This document shows positions 32,168 through 44,158 of a DNA stretch of 64,000 nt, piece by piece. A program made the translations under genes and the position numbers. The notes beneath the pieces were generated by a model that was not told where the DNA came from, ran no database searches, and worked only from the letters and a program-made list of their open reading frames with translations. This stretch comes from Artemia franciscana (Eukaryota > Arthropoda > Branchiopoda > Anostraca > Artemiidae): NCBI RefSeq assembly GCF_032884065.1, contig NC_088883.1, positions 21,529,393 through 21,593,392 on the forward strand. The letters run 5' to 3'. Within the stretch, counting starts at the first letter, position 1. Each line of letters opens with the position of its first letter.

Positions 32168-32717
32168 TTGACCAAGATTCGAGACCAGGCAGTCCTTTAC
32201 AAGTCAGTCGACACAGTTTTGGAACCAAATGAAGCGGTTAATTATCCATCTGAATTTTTAAATTCCATAGATCTTTCAGGGTTTCCACCACACTTGCTAC
32301 AACTAAAAATAGGCGTACCAATAATACTTTTAAGAAATATCAACCCACCAAAGCTTTGCAATGGCACGCGACTTGCCGTAAAAAAAAACAATGGAAAACC
32401 TAATAGAGGCCACAATCTTGACAGGGCCTTTTGAGGGTGAGGCTGTTCTTATTCCTTGCATTCCCATGATTCCAACGGATCTGCCTTTTCAATTTAAAAT
32501 ATTGTAATTCTCAATTCGATTAGCATTTGCAATCACCATTAACAAAGCTCAAGGTCAATCATTAGAAAAATGTGGTATAGATCTTAATACTGATTGTTTT
32601 TCCCATGGACAATTGTACGTTGCATGTTCGAGGGTCGGTAAACCCGACAATCTATTTATATGCAGCGACAATTGGACAGCGAAGAATGTTGTATATTCGC
32701 AAGTTTTACGCAGTTAA
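32168..32717 (+). CDS. RepHel segment 5: helicase C-terminus
   Basis: Frame 2 from ~32165: VLYKSVDTVLEPNEAVNYPS, then GVPIILLRNINPPKLCNGTR and LAVKK. At the A run near 32385 homology shifts frame to MENLIEATILTGPFEGEAVL. A TAA at 32505-32507 sits where relatives have a Gln or similar residue, followed by SIRLAFAITINKAQGQSLE (helicase motif VI area), [18 protein letters not shown] and a natural end VVYSQVLRS at TAA 32715-32717. Fragments of this end are repeated in elements A, B and C. Confidence 0.83.
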
Positions 32718-32744
32718 TTTGTATTGTATTTATCTATCTATATA

Positions 32745-33246
32745 TCTATATAAAAACGAGTTGTGTGTATGCATGTTTGTTTGTTTGTAAAAAGAGCGTT
32801 TGCATATGACGTCATTATTAGTAAATACGGCTTTGTATATGCACAGACAATGGGAAAGCCAAGAATGTTGTATATTCGCAATTTTTACGTAGTTTAACTC
32901 CTGCAGACGAAATGAATGCTTGCCTGAAAAATTCTAATTTATGGGCACACGTAAAAATATTAAAATTAACTACAAATATGCGTGTCCGATTGCAAAACGA
33001 TGACTCTGGTCAAACATTTTCAGATCAATTGCTGGCAATTGGAAACGGAAAGCTCCCAGTAGTGGAAAAGCCAAGAATGTTGTATATTCGCAATTTTTAC
33101 GTAGTTTGAAACACATATATAAATCTATCTATATTCACAGGTGGGACACAGGGACACAACTACAATGGCGCGTAACTAATATGGCGCGTAACGACTAGCG
33201 CGCGCGGGGGGGCTTGGGGGGCGCGAAGCGCCACCCCAACAGCTAG
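32745..33246 (+). mobile_element. Short chimeric Helitron derivative (502 bp)
   Basis: A second Helitron 5' end, TCTATATAAAAACGAGTTGT, lies at 32745 with A before it. It shares the CTAG end at 33243-33246 with T after it. Inside, a 169-bp piece (32896-33064) repeats helicase codons of 31816-31984 almost exactly (CCTGCAGACGAAATGAATGC against ...GAAAGGAATGC). Two copies of a helicase-end fragment (AATGTTGTATATTCGCAA; 32865 and 33078) flank that piece. Confidence 0.7.
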
Positions 33247-33249
33247 TAT

Positions 33250-33334
<85 letters not shown>

Positions 33335-33462
33335 CAGGTGGGACATAAGGACATAACTACCATTGCGCGTAACGACTTACGCGCGTGGGGGGGATTGGGG
33401 GGCACGAAGCGCCCCCCTCAGCTAGGTGTTGGGGTGGCGCGAAGCGCCACCCCAACAGCTAG
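33247..33462 (+). mobile_element. (TA)n plus extra Helitron 3' terminus
   Basis: A TA array (33258-33330), then TATTCACAGGTGGGACA and two successive hairpin-CTAG ends. The first is imperfect (CTAG 33422-33425). The second is a perfect GGTGGCGC-GAA-GCGCCACC hairpin with CTAG at 33459-33462. It may be the displaced 3' end of element B or the outer 3' end of the main Helitron. Confidence 0.7.
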
Positions 33463-33975
33463 TATTTTAATAATAAAAACTTTTATTTTATCTCTGTCAC
33501 GTTTGTCTTTACCAAAAATGCTAATTGGAATGAAGTTCGTCCAGTTTCAGTCCAGGTCATGAAGCTGATTCTTCTCTTAAGAGATAAGCTTGCTCAGTCA
33601 GAGAAAGTAACTAGTTTAATAACTGAAACTAACAGTTTGATATATATTGAGTCATCTGTAACCCACATATACATACAAGTTTAAAGGTGGGCAATAAAAG
33701 AATATTATTCAAAACACAATAAAATACGAAAAACCGGTATTTATTATTTTTGCTTTGTAAAAGAACACCTACTAGGTTGCTAGCTACCGCCGCAACACGG
33801 TTTTTACTTTTGAACACCCAACATCCCTACCCTGGGCTATCTCTTAGCTCGGGGATCAAGTTAAAACTCTCAGATATATTCGGGGGGACGTAGGAAAGGG
33901 TTTTAAAGAGACTGAGAGTTTTATGTTTGGGGGGGAAGGTATTGTAATATTTTTTTTCTGAAATATTTTTTTTTT
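33463..33975 (+). repeat. Helitron flank repeat, copy 1
   Basis: About 510 bp starting TATTTTAATAATAA, immediately after CTAG. Repeated nearly identically at 35576-36098 and, in part, at 35250-35375. It ends in T-rich TTTTTTTGAAAA. Not coding: the ORF at 33629-33817 (-) is repeated at 35742-35930 but has no gene features. Confidence 0.8.
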
Positions 33976-35249
<1,274 letters not shown>

Positions 35250-35384
35250 TATTTTAATATTAAGAACTTTTATTTTATCTCTGTCACGTTTGTCTTTACC
35301 AAAAATGCTACTTGGAATGAAGTTGGTCCAGTTTCAGTCCAGGTCATGAAGCTGATTCTTCTTTTAAGAAATAAGTAGTTAAAA

Positions 35385-35447
<63 letters not shown>

Positions 35448-35575
35448 CAGGTGGGACATAGGGTCACAACTACAATGGCGCGTAACGACTTACGCGCGCG
35501 GGAGGGCTTGGGTGGCGCGAAGCGCCCCCACCAACTAGGTGTTGGGGTGGCGCGAAGCGCCACCCCAACAGCTAG
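35250..35575 (+). repeat. Tandem duplication of flank plus Helitron 3' end
   Basis: 35250-35375 repeats the start of the flank. It then jumps to TAGTTAAAAACACATATATA, (TA)n (35388-35444), the TATTCACAGG block and another doubled hairpin end with CTAG 35572-35575. The ~326-bp unit is nearly identical to its left neighbour. Confidence 0.8.
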
Positions 35576-36098
35576 TATTTTAATATTAAGAACTTTTATT
35601 TTATCTCTGTCACGTTTGTCTTTACCAAAAATGCTACTTGGAATGAAGTTGGTCCAGTTTCAGTCCAGGTCATGAAGCTGATTCTTCTTTTAAGAAATAA
35701 GCTTGCTCAGTCAGAGAAAGTAACTAGTTTAATAACTGAAACTAACAGTTTGATATGTATTGAGTCATCTGTAACCCACATATACATACAAGTTTAAAGG
35801 TGGGCAATAAAAGAATATTATTCAAAACACAATAAAATACGAAAAACCGGTATTTATTATTGTTGCTTTGTAAAAGAACACCTACTAGGTTGCTAGCTAC
35901 CGCTGCAACACGGTTTTTACTTTTAAACACCCAACATCCCTACCCTGGGCTATCTCTTAGCTCGGGGATCAAGTTCAAACTCTCAGATATATTCGGGGAG
36001 ACGTAGGAAAGGGTTTTAAAGAGACTGAGAGTTTTATGTTTGGGGGGAAGATATCGTAATATTTTTTTTTCTGAAATATTTTTTTTTTTGAAAAGGGC
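35576..36098 (+). repeat. Helitron flank repeat, copy 2
   Basis: Near-identical to 33463-33975 (TTTGTCTTTACCAAAAATGC, CTGGGCTATCTCTTAGCTCG). Confidence 0.8.
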
Positions 36099-36303
36099 CT
36101 TTTACGGCCTTTTGGCTTTTTCTTGTTTATTTCCTTTAACTTGAAGACAAATCAACCAGTATTTATGAAGCGTTCTACACATAACACCGGCGAACCTCTG
36201 CTATATTATCGAGAGAATTTTGAAATAACAGATACAATTTGGAATTAAAGCTTTTTTTCAGGTACTCACAAGGAATCAGATAAAACTCAAAACGTCAAGT
36301 AAA

Positions 36304-36528
36304 ATGCAGCCAGTTGTTGCCATTCAACCTCTGAGCCTGACGATTGAAGAAGCAGAAAAATGGTGCCCCCATTGGAAACCATCAGTTTGGTTAAAGAAGC
36401 TAGATATTAATGATCTAAAAAAATATCGGAGGAAGAGATATTTCCCCATGACGTCGTCACCCCATAGTATTCCTAGCTATATGACTCACGATAATAATGA
36501 AGTTGAAGATTTTCTATTTCATAAGAGG
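36304..36528 (+). CDS. Candidate first coding exon
   Basis: Starts at ATG after a possible 5'UTR segment that follows an acceptor-like CTTTTTTTCAG (ending 36261). 75 codons beginning MQPVVAIQPLSLTIEEAEKW, then a basic stretch DLKKYRRKRYFP and an acidic NNEVEDFLFHKR end. If unspliced, the frame continues to a stop at 36631 through a more hydrophobic, less gene-like tail, so I prefer the GTTTGT donor at 36529. Composition is non-repetitive, unlike the Helitron debris to its left. No signal peptide or membrane segment. Family unknown. Confidence 0.35.
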
Positions 36529-37419
36529 GTTTGTAAATGGTGCAGTTTTGATATCTCATTTCTCATGTCTCCGATTCGGATTCGCTTAAATCTTATTTCT
36601 GGATACATTATATCCTACTTTTATTTAACTTAAGTTAAAAATGAATAAAGAAAAATTTCAGGGGAAAGAGATCCAACTCCCAAACAGCGAAAATCGAAAT
36701 TTCTCTAGCCCAAAACTTTTTTCAAGAAATAGAGTCCTTTAGATTCACTCAAGCAGTGGCGTCACATTTTGCCAATTGGTCAACCGAACATCCCAATCAT
36801 GGTGCCCCTGAAGTTACCTTTTGATACGGTAACCTGTTCCAAAAATTTGCTGATAAGCCAAATTTGCTGATTTGCTGATCAACAATCTATATGCACATAG
36901 TATGTTTTGATTTAGTTAAACTTTCCCCTAAACGTTTTCTCAGATGTCTATTTCAGTTTCCTCATCTTTAGTAGTACTCGTTACAGAAGAAGGGATGTTA
37001 GTGGTAGAAGTATTAATAGTTGAGATAGCAGTAAAAAAGTGGTAGCTGTATTAGTAGTAGCGTGCTAATACTGCCTTTTGGTCAATTGATCATCTCCCTT
37101 ATTATTTCCTAAAAGTTAAAAATCAATATATTCAGTCATTCCCGAGTTACACCCTTTTGACAACCCATATACAAATAATATGTTTTTATTTAGTTCAGCA
37201 CTCCCATCAACATTTCCTGAAAGACTCCCTTTGATGCATTTTGTGTTTTGGGAAAGTAGAAGTCAAACATGCATACTTTTTCTCAATACAACATACTCTA
37301 TGTGAACAATGAACAAATTTCATAGCTTACTGCTGTTTCCCTGAGGCCTCGGATGGAGTATTGACTTCCCAAAAAGCGTAATTGCTGAATCTTTCAACAA
37401 TGCTGACAAAAATAAATGT

Positions 37420-38700
37420 CTAAAACTTTATTTGGATGTTTGTTTTGGGAAAGGATGGGCTTAAGGGGGAGCTGATTGCTCTCAAATCACGTTGACTCTT
37501 GAAAAGGCCACTATAACTTCCATTTTCAAATCATAAGAGCCCCATCTGAGGTTTATACGATCACCCATTCCATAAAAAATGTATATGCCCCAAAGGCATA
37601 ATACAACCCTTGCTCCAGGGCTCTGGGGGATTTTCAACCCTGTGGGCATTGTTATATGTTTTTTGGACTATTTTGAACAAAATTGCTATCTCACAATTTC
37701 AATCAGACGAGTTTTGTGAAAATAGGTGTAGTCATAGGAGGGAGGGGGGCTAGTTGCCCTCTTTCACTTTTGAATCTTAGAGGGGAAGTAGAACTCTTAA
37801 TGAAGGCACCATAACTTCCAATTTCAAATTAAATGAGCCTCATCTGAAGATGTGTGACCACCAATTCCATAAAAAACCCTAGATGCCCCTAGGGCATAAT
37901 TAACAACCCTTGCTCAAGGGTTCTGGGGGGCTTTGGCAACCTTGAAGGCATTGTTGTATGTTATTTAGACTATTTTGGACAAAATGGCTGCCTCACAATT
38001 TCAATCTGGTGTGTTTTGTTAAAAGAGGGGTAATCAGGGGGGGGGGGGGGCTAGTTTCCCTCTACCACTTTTGAGTCTTAAAATGAAACTAGACCTTCCA
38101 ATTTCCAACCAGATGAACCTCCTCTAAGGTTTAAACAAACATTTCTTCCATAAAAACCTTAAATGTCCTTGGAACATAACTTACAACCCTTGCTCCCATA
38201 CTGGTGGTTCATGTCAACCCTAAAGGCTTTTTTTATATGATCTTTAAACTATTTTGAATAAAATGGCCGCCTCAAAATTTTTATTGGATGTATTTCCAAA
38301 AAATAAACGAAGTCTGGAGGGATAGCTGTCCTTCAAATCACTTTGACTCTTAAAAAGGGACTAGGACTTCTGATTCAATGAGCCCCCCCCCCTCCAAAGT
38401 TTATATGACCACCCTTTCCGTTAGAACAATATATGCACCAAGGGCATAAATTAAAACCCTTGCCCTGAGGTCAAGGGGCGGATTGTTATCCTCAAATATA
38501 CGATTTCCGGATTTTTCAACTACGGTGTACAAAATGGCTATCTCCAAATTTAATTGGATGTGTTTGGGCTAATAATGGGCATGGGGATGATATTTTCCCT
38601 CTGACCACCTTAAAAATTAAAAAGCGCAATAGCCCTCTCAATTTCCAATTGATTGAACCCTTTTTAAAGCTTCTACGACAATTGCTTATATACGAAGGAC
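37420..38700 (-). repeat. Macrosatellite-2 array, inverted
   Basis: At least four monomers on the minus strand with landmarks GACTATTTTGAACAAAATTG (~37668), 37968, 38247 and 38518, a spacing of 300, 279 and 271 bp. Same content as 13540-17330 but diverged, lying within the first intron of the candidate gene. The hairpin at 38754 follows. Confidence 0.8.
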
Positions 38701-38753
38701 CCTGGTCTAAAATAAATATAATGATACATTATTATCATTTATCGTTGTTTACT

Positions 38754-38773
38754 TAGGTAGCGCTATTGCGTTG
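38754..38773 (+). other. Stem-loop next to inverted macrosatellite-2
   Basis: GGTAGCGC-TATT-GCGTTGCC: eight pairs, two of them G-T wobbles, 4-nt loop. Counterpart of 13484-13503. It is preceded by GTTGTTTACTTAG, also present at 44706. Confidence 0.6.
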
Positions 38774-39148
38774 CCCATGAAACCGTGATTGGCATTGTGA
38801 TTTTTGTTTTACTGTTGTGGTTGTTACGACAAATAATAACTCAAAAACGACAAAAAATAGATTTTGAGTAACTTGCAAGGGAGCAGTAGCACTACACTTG
38901 TTTGTGGCAATTTTTCATGAACAATCTAAATATTAAAAAGTAAATTCAAAATCTGAAGCCAGCCCTAGAAAATTGTCGCTAACTCCCTTATTAAATCATG
39001 CTTTGAAGTGTCTTCCCAAATTCAATTGCAAAGAAAACCTAGAGAATAAATTGACTTTGGTCAGCTGAATATTGTTGAAGTTAAAGCTTATATTCAACTC
39101 AAAATTGTTTTTGAGGGTTCTGAATTCTTTAGCTTACTTTCATCGCAG

Positions 39149-39264
39149 AAATTACGTTTTGATGCCAAAGATGCCGATGAAGGATGCGACGAAACTGACT
39201 ATGAACCCCCTTTCCCGGATGGTTTGCCAAGCAGAAAAGAGTGCAAGCTGTGGAACTTACAATG
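39149..39264 (+). CDS. Candidate internal exon, acidic
   Basis: 116 bp between TTTCATCGCAG and GTAAGATTG, both good splice signals. Reading in phase 0 gives a hydrophilic, acidic peptide: KLRFDAKDADEGCDETDYEP, then PFPDGLPSRKECKLWNLQ. There is no stop, and the composition is unlike random AT-rich DNA. Two bases (TG) are left for the next exon. An overlapping frame (39072-39290) is also open but less gene-like. No family recognised. Confidence 0.45.
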
Positions 39265-40539
39265 GTAAGATTGAACTATTTATCTTTTAATTAGCACGAT
39301 CTAAAATTTGGTTAGCAAATAAATAAAGATCTATGTTTTATCATATTAGTTTTTTCCTTACCAATACACTTTTATTGTTCTAGGGTGGGGCTGGTAAGCA
39401 TTTCTTGGGAGGAAGTAGACTATAAGCAATATTATTTTATGTATATATTTTTGGAGATCTTTTCGAATAAATTTCCACTTTCCATGCTAAATATATCCAG
39501 AGCTGGTCAAAATTTGCATTGCTATTACTTTACCAAGTAAATTGTTAACTCCAAGGAAAACGATGAAAAGTCCCATATCGAATTTATGCTCCGTCAGTAA
39601 CATAGATTGGAAAAGTAACACAGTAGGACAGGACATTGGGATTGCCTTATTTTCTGTATTCATTACAAACTTTTCTCACCATCTCATGACAGATCATTTG
39701 GAGTGGCACAAATATAACTTCAGAGGTGGCTGACGAGCTACCACCGACTACGTTGTTAAAACATATGAGTTCCCTCAATTCATCAGACTTAGATTATTAA
39801 TTATGCTTTCATACCAATTGCTCTAGTTACCCTATCTTATGCTTTCAGTCTTTTCTATACCTTTTATATTGTTACTGAGTGTTGGAAGTCTAGCGCTTGT
39901 TAGAAACCAAGTATTGAGGTGAAAAGGCCACAATCGACTCCCATATTAAAGGAAAGGGAGTTAATTTATGTATAATCGAATGAATGATAATCTAGAAGAA
40001 AATACCGCTCCGTGTCTCCGATATGGAATCCTAGGAATCCTCCCTAATAGAAAATACCAAGTCTCAAGAGTTTGTATCTGTAAAATCTAAAACTGTCATA
40101 CAAACAGAAAACAGTTAATTCCTGACCTTTCTGTGGTAAAAATGTCCATAGACACGCATACGAAGGAACTTGTGCTTTAATTAATGACTAGAATGAATAG
40201 AGATGACTTGATAGCTGACTTGAAAGCTAAATGAAACCGTACAAATTAAAAGAAAATGGTAATTGGTAATTCTGTTTGTAGAAAGTCACCTCATATAGTG
40301 TTCGCCACATAGTAGTAATAATTGACCTCACGTAGCGACGTGGCTTAATTCACCAGTGTTGTAAGTGATAGTTTACGGAAAAACAGCCAAAATTTCCTCG
40401 TAAGTCATTTATTCACCAGATCAAGCCTCTACAGAATAAAAAAAAGTTATGTTCTCCTTTTGCTTTTGCACCGTTTCTTTCTTTCCTTCAACTTCTCCCT
40501 GGTGTCTTCCGAACATGGCTATTAGGGATGCCAGGGAGA

Positions 40540-40621
40540 GCCTCTACCCTGCTGAGGAACAATTATCACAGAAGCAGCTTTATTATTGTGGCTTTTCAAA
40601 TTTCCTCGTACTCTCTATTTT
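40540..40621 (+). other. Weak exon-like stretch
   Basis: After a pyrimidine-rich tract and CTATTAG, a stretch reads DARESLYPAEEQLSQKQLYY in the phase needed after the 39149-39264 exon. I find no donor giving the phase required by the 42936 exon, so I leave it out of the gene model. Confidence 0.2.
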
Positions 40622-41439
40622 TTCAATCGAGAAAAACAACTATATGGGTTCAGATGTATAAAACGCCCTTTGGCGGCTAAAAGGCTTGTATCCACTGGTC
40701 TCTTTGCCTTTATCAGTGACAGCAACTATGAATCTCAACAAGAATGAAATTATTCCAGATGGCAGGGTTTAAAATTAAAATGCCAACTGCTATCAACTAT
40801 GGCAAGTATTAGCCACTGATGTTTTGTCATCTAAAGGATAGCCTAATAAGGGTCAGTTACATATAAGAACTTAGGGTGAATATAAGGTAAACGGCTACTT
40901 ACTGCAGGCGTGAGACCAACATTTTTCCACTCATAAAGTGGAAAGGAATCTCCCAGACCTGGCAGTTGGGAAGGATTACACCTCAAAGGAGAACTAGTTT
41001 CAACCTGAGTATCAGCTAAGTCACGCGCACTTGAGGTTTTCCCAAATGACGTGAAAATTTGCTTCAGCCACGTCTCTAGTTCTTAAGAATAACTCATCCT
41101 CACTATTCCTAAGATTCAAAATAAGTTAGAAGAAATCTCGAGATTCTTTCGCTGCTCAAACATCGACTCTCATAATTAGCCCTCCCTGGTAATTTGTAGG
41201 GATAATCCTCCAGTTTCTGCAGTTATCCTTTCCATTCACACTGCCAGATTATCGCTGATGTCGGTAAGACGATGAGGTCCTTATTATCCACTTTTTCCTC
41301 CCCCTCCTTTATTCTAGTAAGTCCTCAAGTCCTGGTGGGTTGACCAAAATGGAAGATTAAATATTTAGAATGCATCTCGCTAATAAAACTATGCAGTTTT
41401 TCAGCGCAGACTAAATTTTTCGATTACACTCGCTCTTTA

Positions 41440-43640
41440 CAGCTTTTTCTTCTTCTTAGACTTTATTACTTTTAAAATTGGAATAAATAAATCATCATCA
41501 GTGGGAAATGAACCCCCAGCAAACATAGAGACTGGTACAACTTGTCTTGTAGGAAAATCTTGTGTTTGCAACAGCAAGATTTTTGTTTTGTTTGTGGAAA
41601 AATCTGTCAGTCCTTTGCTATGATCTACTGTGACTTTTTTTCTAGAATTCCTATAGATTATCGGAATTACTTTTATGACATACACATTCTATAATAATTT
41701 TGTTCAGAACCATTATTTTTTTATTCCATCAGGTAGATGCGGTGTGTTGATTGTGTGCTTCTTTTGTCATTAGTGGAAGTCACTCAAAAGAAGTGACATT
41801 TGGCTTGATAAAGGATATTAGTAACTGCTACGTGCCATAAGAAGTTGTCTTCTGGCTCTTCACTCTGATCTGATGGGCTGCTTTTTGCTAAACTTCCTGA
41901 ATTTTTTTCTTTTATCAAAGTAATGTTTTGTCTTTAAACTGCCTCTAATATCGTATATTAATAGTCTATCGGGTTGTCAGAGCTACGTGGTTTTGCTATA
42001 TACCTTCTGTAGTTTTTATGTAGTTTTTCTTTGCCGGTGGCGACATCTTGATTTTGTGCTATTTCTGAAGTTGGCATGTGGTATTCCAGTTGACGAGTAA
42101 AAGATAGTAAGAAACGCAGTATACTGTTTTTATACCTTGGAAATGATACTTTTGGTAAATTTAGGAAAGATCTAATGGTCATTTACTCTGATCTAATGGT
42201 TAATTTTGTGCGAAAAATCCCATTTTTTTTACTAAATCAAGGTTTTCTTTTTTAACTACCTTCAACATCGTACATATCTAATCTCTTGAGATGACAGAGC
42301 CACATAGTTTTGTGGTATTTATCCACTCATAATTTCTTCCTGAACACAGTTTTTATATGCTGTTAATTAAAGGTGACTTCTTGATTTTGAGTTACTTCGG
42401 TAGTTAGTACGTGATATTCTACGTGGTGAACAAAGAAAATAGTGATTGCAATTTACACTTTTTATACCTTGGAATTGATACTTTTCATATTGGTCCCTTA
42501 CACTTTATACAACTCTTTCCTCCCCCATAGATTTTCTTACTTTTAACTAGAAATGAATAAATCATCTTCAGTGAGAACTGATCGCCCAGCAAACATGGAG
42601 GCTGGTACAACCCTTTCGTGTAAGTTTAGAAACATAAGAAGCCAGTTTTGAAGACAGCACTTCCTTGCTGGCATAGTATATAACTCTTCTGGCACCAGAG
42701 TGCCAGAAGTGCCTTCTGGCACTTCACTTATAATAAATGAAGCAGCAGCCCTGTACTTGCTTTAATTTCAGTTTTAATTTCAGATTTGGTGGTTAAAATC
42801 ATTGAAGCTGATCATTTTTGGATAAAAAAATGCAGTTTGTATCGCTTATATTTTTATTCGTCAGTTTACCTGTGTATAGTTCGAAAACAGACACATATTA
42901 CAAACTTTGCATCCTAGCTTTATTTTTATTTTTAGCAAAACTAGTTCACGTCCAAGAACTTTTACAGACGTTTCGCACGAAGTTGCTTTTGGGGAGGAAG
43001 AGAATTGTATACAAGATACAACCAGGGAGGCAGAAGAAGAGATTGTTTCCTCTATTCTAGACACTTCTTACACGGAGATTGATAAATGTTTTAATTTCTT
43101 TAAGCAAAAGTATAATCTTGAGTAAGTCAATCCGATGGTTTATTCCATAAAACTTTATTCAAGTGTTTTCTTTCAGAAGTCAGTAACGCAAGACCCAAAA
43201 TCAAAATTACCGTGGTCTTGAGAAAAATCAAGTGTATTATTGCATTTTTAAGTGTGATTTTGTCATATTTTAGATGTTTTCTTCAATACAAGCATTCTCT
43301 TTAATCTAATTTTTCATTTCTAATTTAATTTTTGGGTAATTTCCTCATTTTCTGATTTCCTTAACTGTCATCATTACTTTAGTTATAACTAATTATAATT
43401 ATCACAAAGTTTTTTTTTCAGAACTGTTTGTTTTTATTCTATAAGGTAGAAGCAGTGTGTTGGTTGTATGCTACTTTTGCAGTTAGTCGATAATACTCAA
43501 GAGGAGGGACATGTTTCTTGATAAAGGATATTAGTAACTGCAACACGCCATTTCATATCTTGGATGGAGTACTTTAGCTAAATTGTTGAAAGCTCTAATA
43601 GCCGTTCACTCTGATCTGGTGAGTAGTATCCCTTACACAG
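41440..43640 (+). repeat. Diverged intra-regional duplications
   Basis: Pairs of similar blocks: 41450-41570 with 42530-42625 (CCAGCAAACATRGAG, GCTGGTACAAC). 41960-42165 pairs with 42250-42480 (TTTTTATACCTTGGAA, TGACACTT-free variants). 41720-41840 pairs with 43440-43550 (TTGATAAAGGATATTAGTAA). Old local duplications; no function evident. Confidence 0.6.
42936..43125 (+). CDS. Candidate exon, acidic C-terminal segment
   Basis: Follows TTTATTTTTATTTTTAG. One base completes a codon, then KTSSRPRTFTDVSHEVAFGE, EENCIQDTTREAEEEIVSSI and LDTSYTEIDKCFNFFKQKYN. It ends at CTTGAGTAAGT: either a consensus donor (GTAAGT at 43122) or the stop TAA (43123-43125) if this exon is terminal. The two readings overlap and sequence alone does not separate them. 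Strongly acidic and hydrophilic. No family recognised. Confidence 0.45.
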
Positions 43641-44004
43641 ATACAAGTGCACAGTATCCCCAGGATCCCTTCAACGAACACAGGTGCAAAATATACCATT
43701 CCTACGACTCACAAAGCATTATATCAGCTTCCGGCTATCGAAATTATTATCAATTAATAAAGATAGTTTAATTAAGCAACAGGTCTAAAAGGAATTTTGA
43801 CGAGGACTGTAATATACAAGAGGTTCGTAGTCTATATAGTTTTTGTTGTATGCAGAGTATACGAGGACTGCTTTGCGCATAATTTTAGCCTATCAAGACG
43901 TTTAAAACCCCTTTAGTTACCGAACTGTTTGTATATCATTTTTAGTTTTACAATCAGCCCACCCATCTAGCTATTCTCAAACATTTGAAATCTTTTATTT
44001 TTAT

Positions 44005-44158
44005 TAATGATTATTTATTATCGAGATTGATTATTTATTATTGGTTATTGATTACTGACTATTGGTTATTTATTATTGATTATCGATGTCAATTATTGGT
44101 CATTGATTATTGATTACTGATTATCGATTATTGATTATCGACTATTGATTATTGGTAT
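44005..44158 (+). repeat. 7-bp minisatellite
   Basis: Degenerate repeats of TTATTGA / TTATCGA, roughly 20 units, followed by a looser GGAACTTNGAATTT repeat (44195-44310). Confidence 0.8.

Larger units (their letters stand above)
28142..32717 (+). pseudogene. Helitron Rep-helicase (RepHel), inactivated
   Basis: Single RepHel protein of the Helitron family: a rolling-circle (HUH) nuclease fused to a Pif1-like helicase, expected to nick, copy and transfer one DNA strand. Order: basic repeat N-terminus (28142-28550), zinc-finger-like Cys cluster (~28636-28700), Helitron_like_N (~28780-29660), HUH nuclease (29933-29944 = PHAH), Cys-rich HGPCG region (~30066-30170), tyrosine motif (30353-30390), linker, Pif1 helicase (31300-32717). 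Lesions I see: TAG at 29246, TAA at 30356 in the tyrosine motif, 1-nt loss near 30636, Walker A Gly-to-Glu at 31441, TAA at 32086, a frame change near 32150-32165, a frame change in the A run near 32385, TAA at 32505. Despite these the rest is well conserved, so inactivation is recent or the copy was amplified passively. Confidence 0.88.
27983..33246 (+). mobile_element. Helitron with both canonical ends (5264 bp)
   Basis: 5' end TCTATATATATATAAATAAG at 27983, with flanking A at 27982. The 3' end is a hairpin (GGCGC-GAA-GCGCC near 33220) followed by ACCCCAACAGCTAG, with CTAG at 33243-33246 and flanking T at 33247. This fits the family rules: 5' TC, 3' CTRR after a short hairpin, insertion between A and T with no target duplication. 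It carries one Rep-helicase reading unit (28142-32717), now broken. A second TC start at 32745 makes the true right end ambiguous; the alternative end is 33462. Confidence 0.8.
36262..43125 (+). other. Candidate spliced host gene, three exons
   Basis: Three separate open stretches have matching reading phase and canonical-looking splice sites. Exon 1 coding is 36304-36528 (ends phase 0 at AGG before GTTTGT). Exon 2 is 39149-39264 (after CATCGCAG, before GTAAGA, ends with two leftover bases TG). Exon 3 is 42936-43121 (after TTTTTAG, starting with the one base needed to make TGC). Total ~175 codons. I recognise no domain. Long introns filled with repeats fit this genome. It could equally be chance ORFs; transcript data would decide. 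Confidence 0.35.

Noticed and set aside
43610-43640. Consensus donor GTGAGT after CTCTGATCTG
   Set aside because: The surrounding CACTCTGATCTGRTG is a local repeat also present near 41868 and 42180, so the donor look-alike carries no weight.
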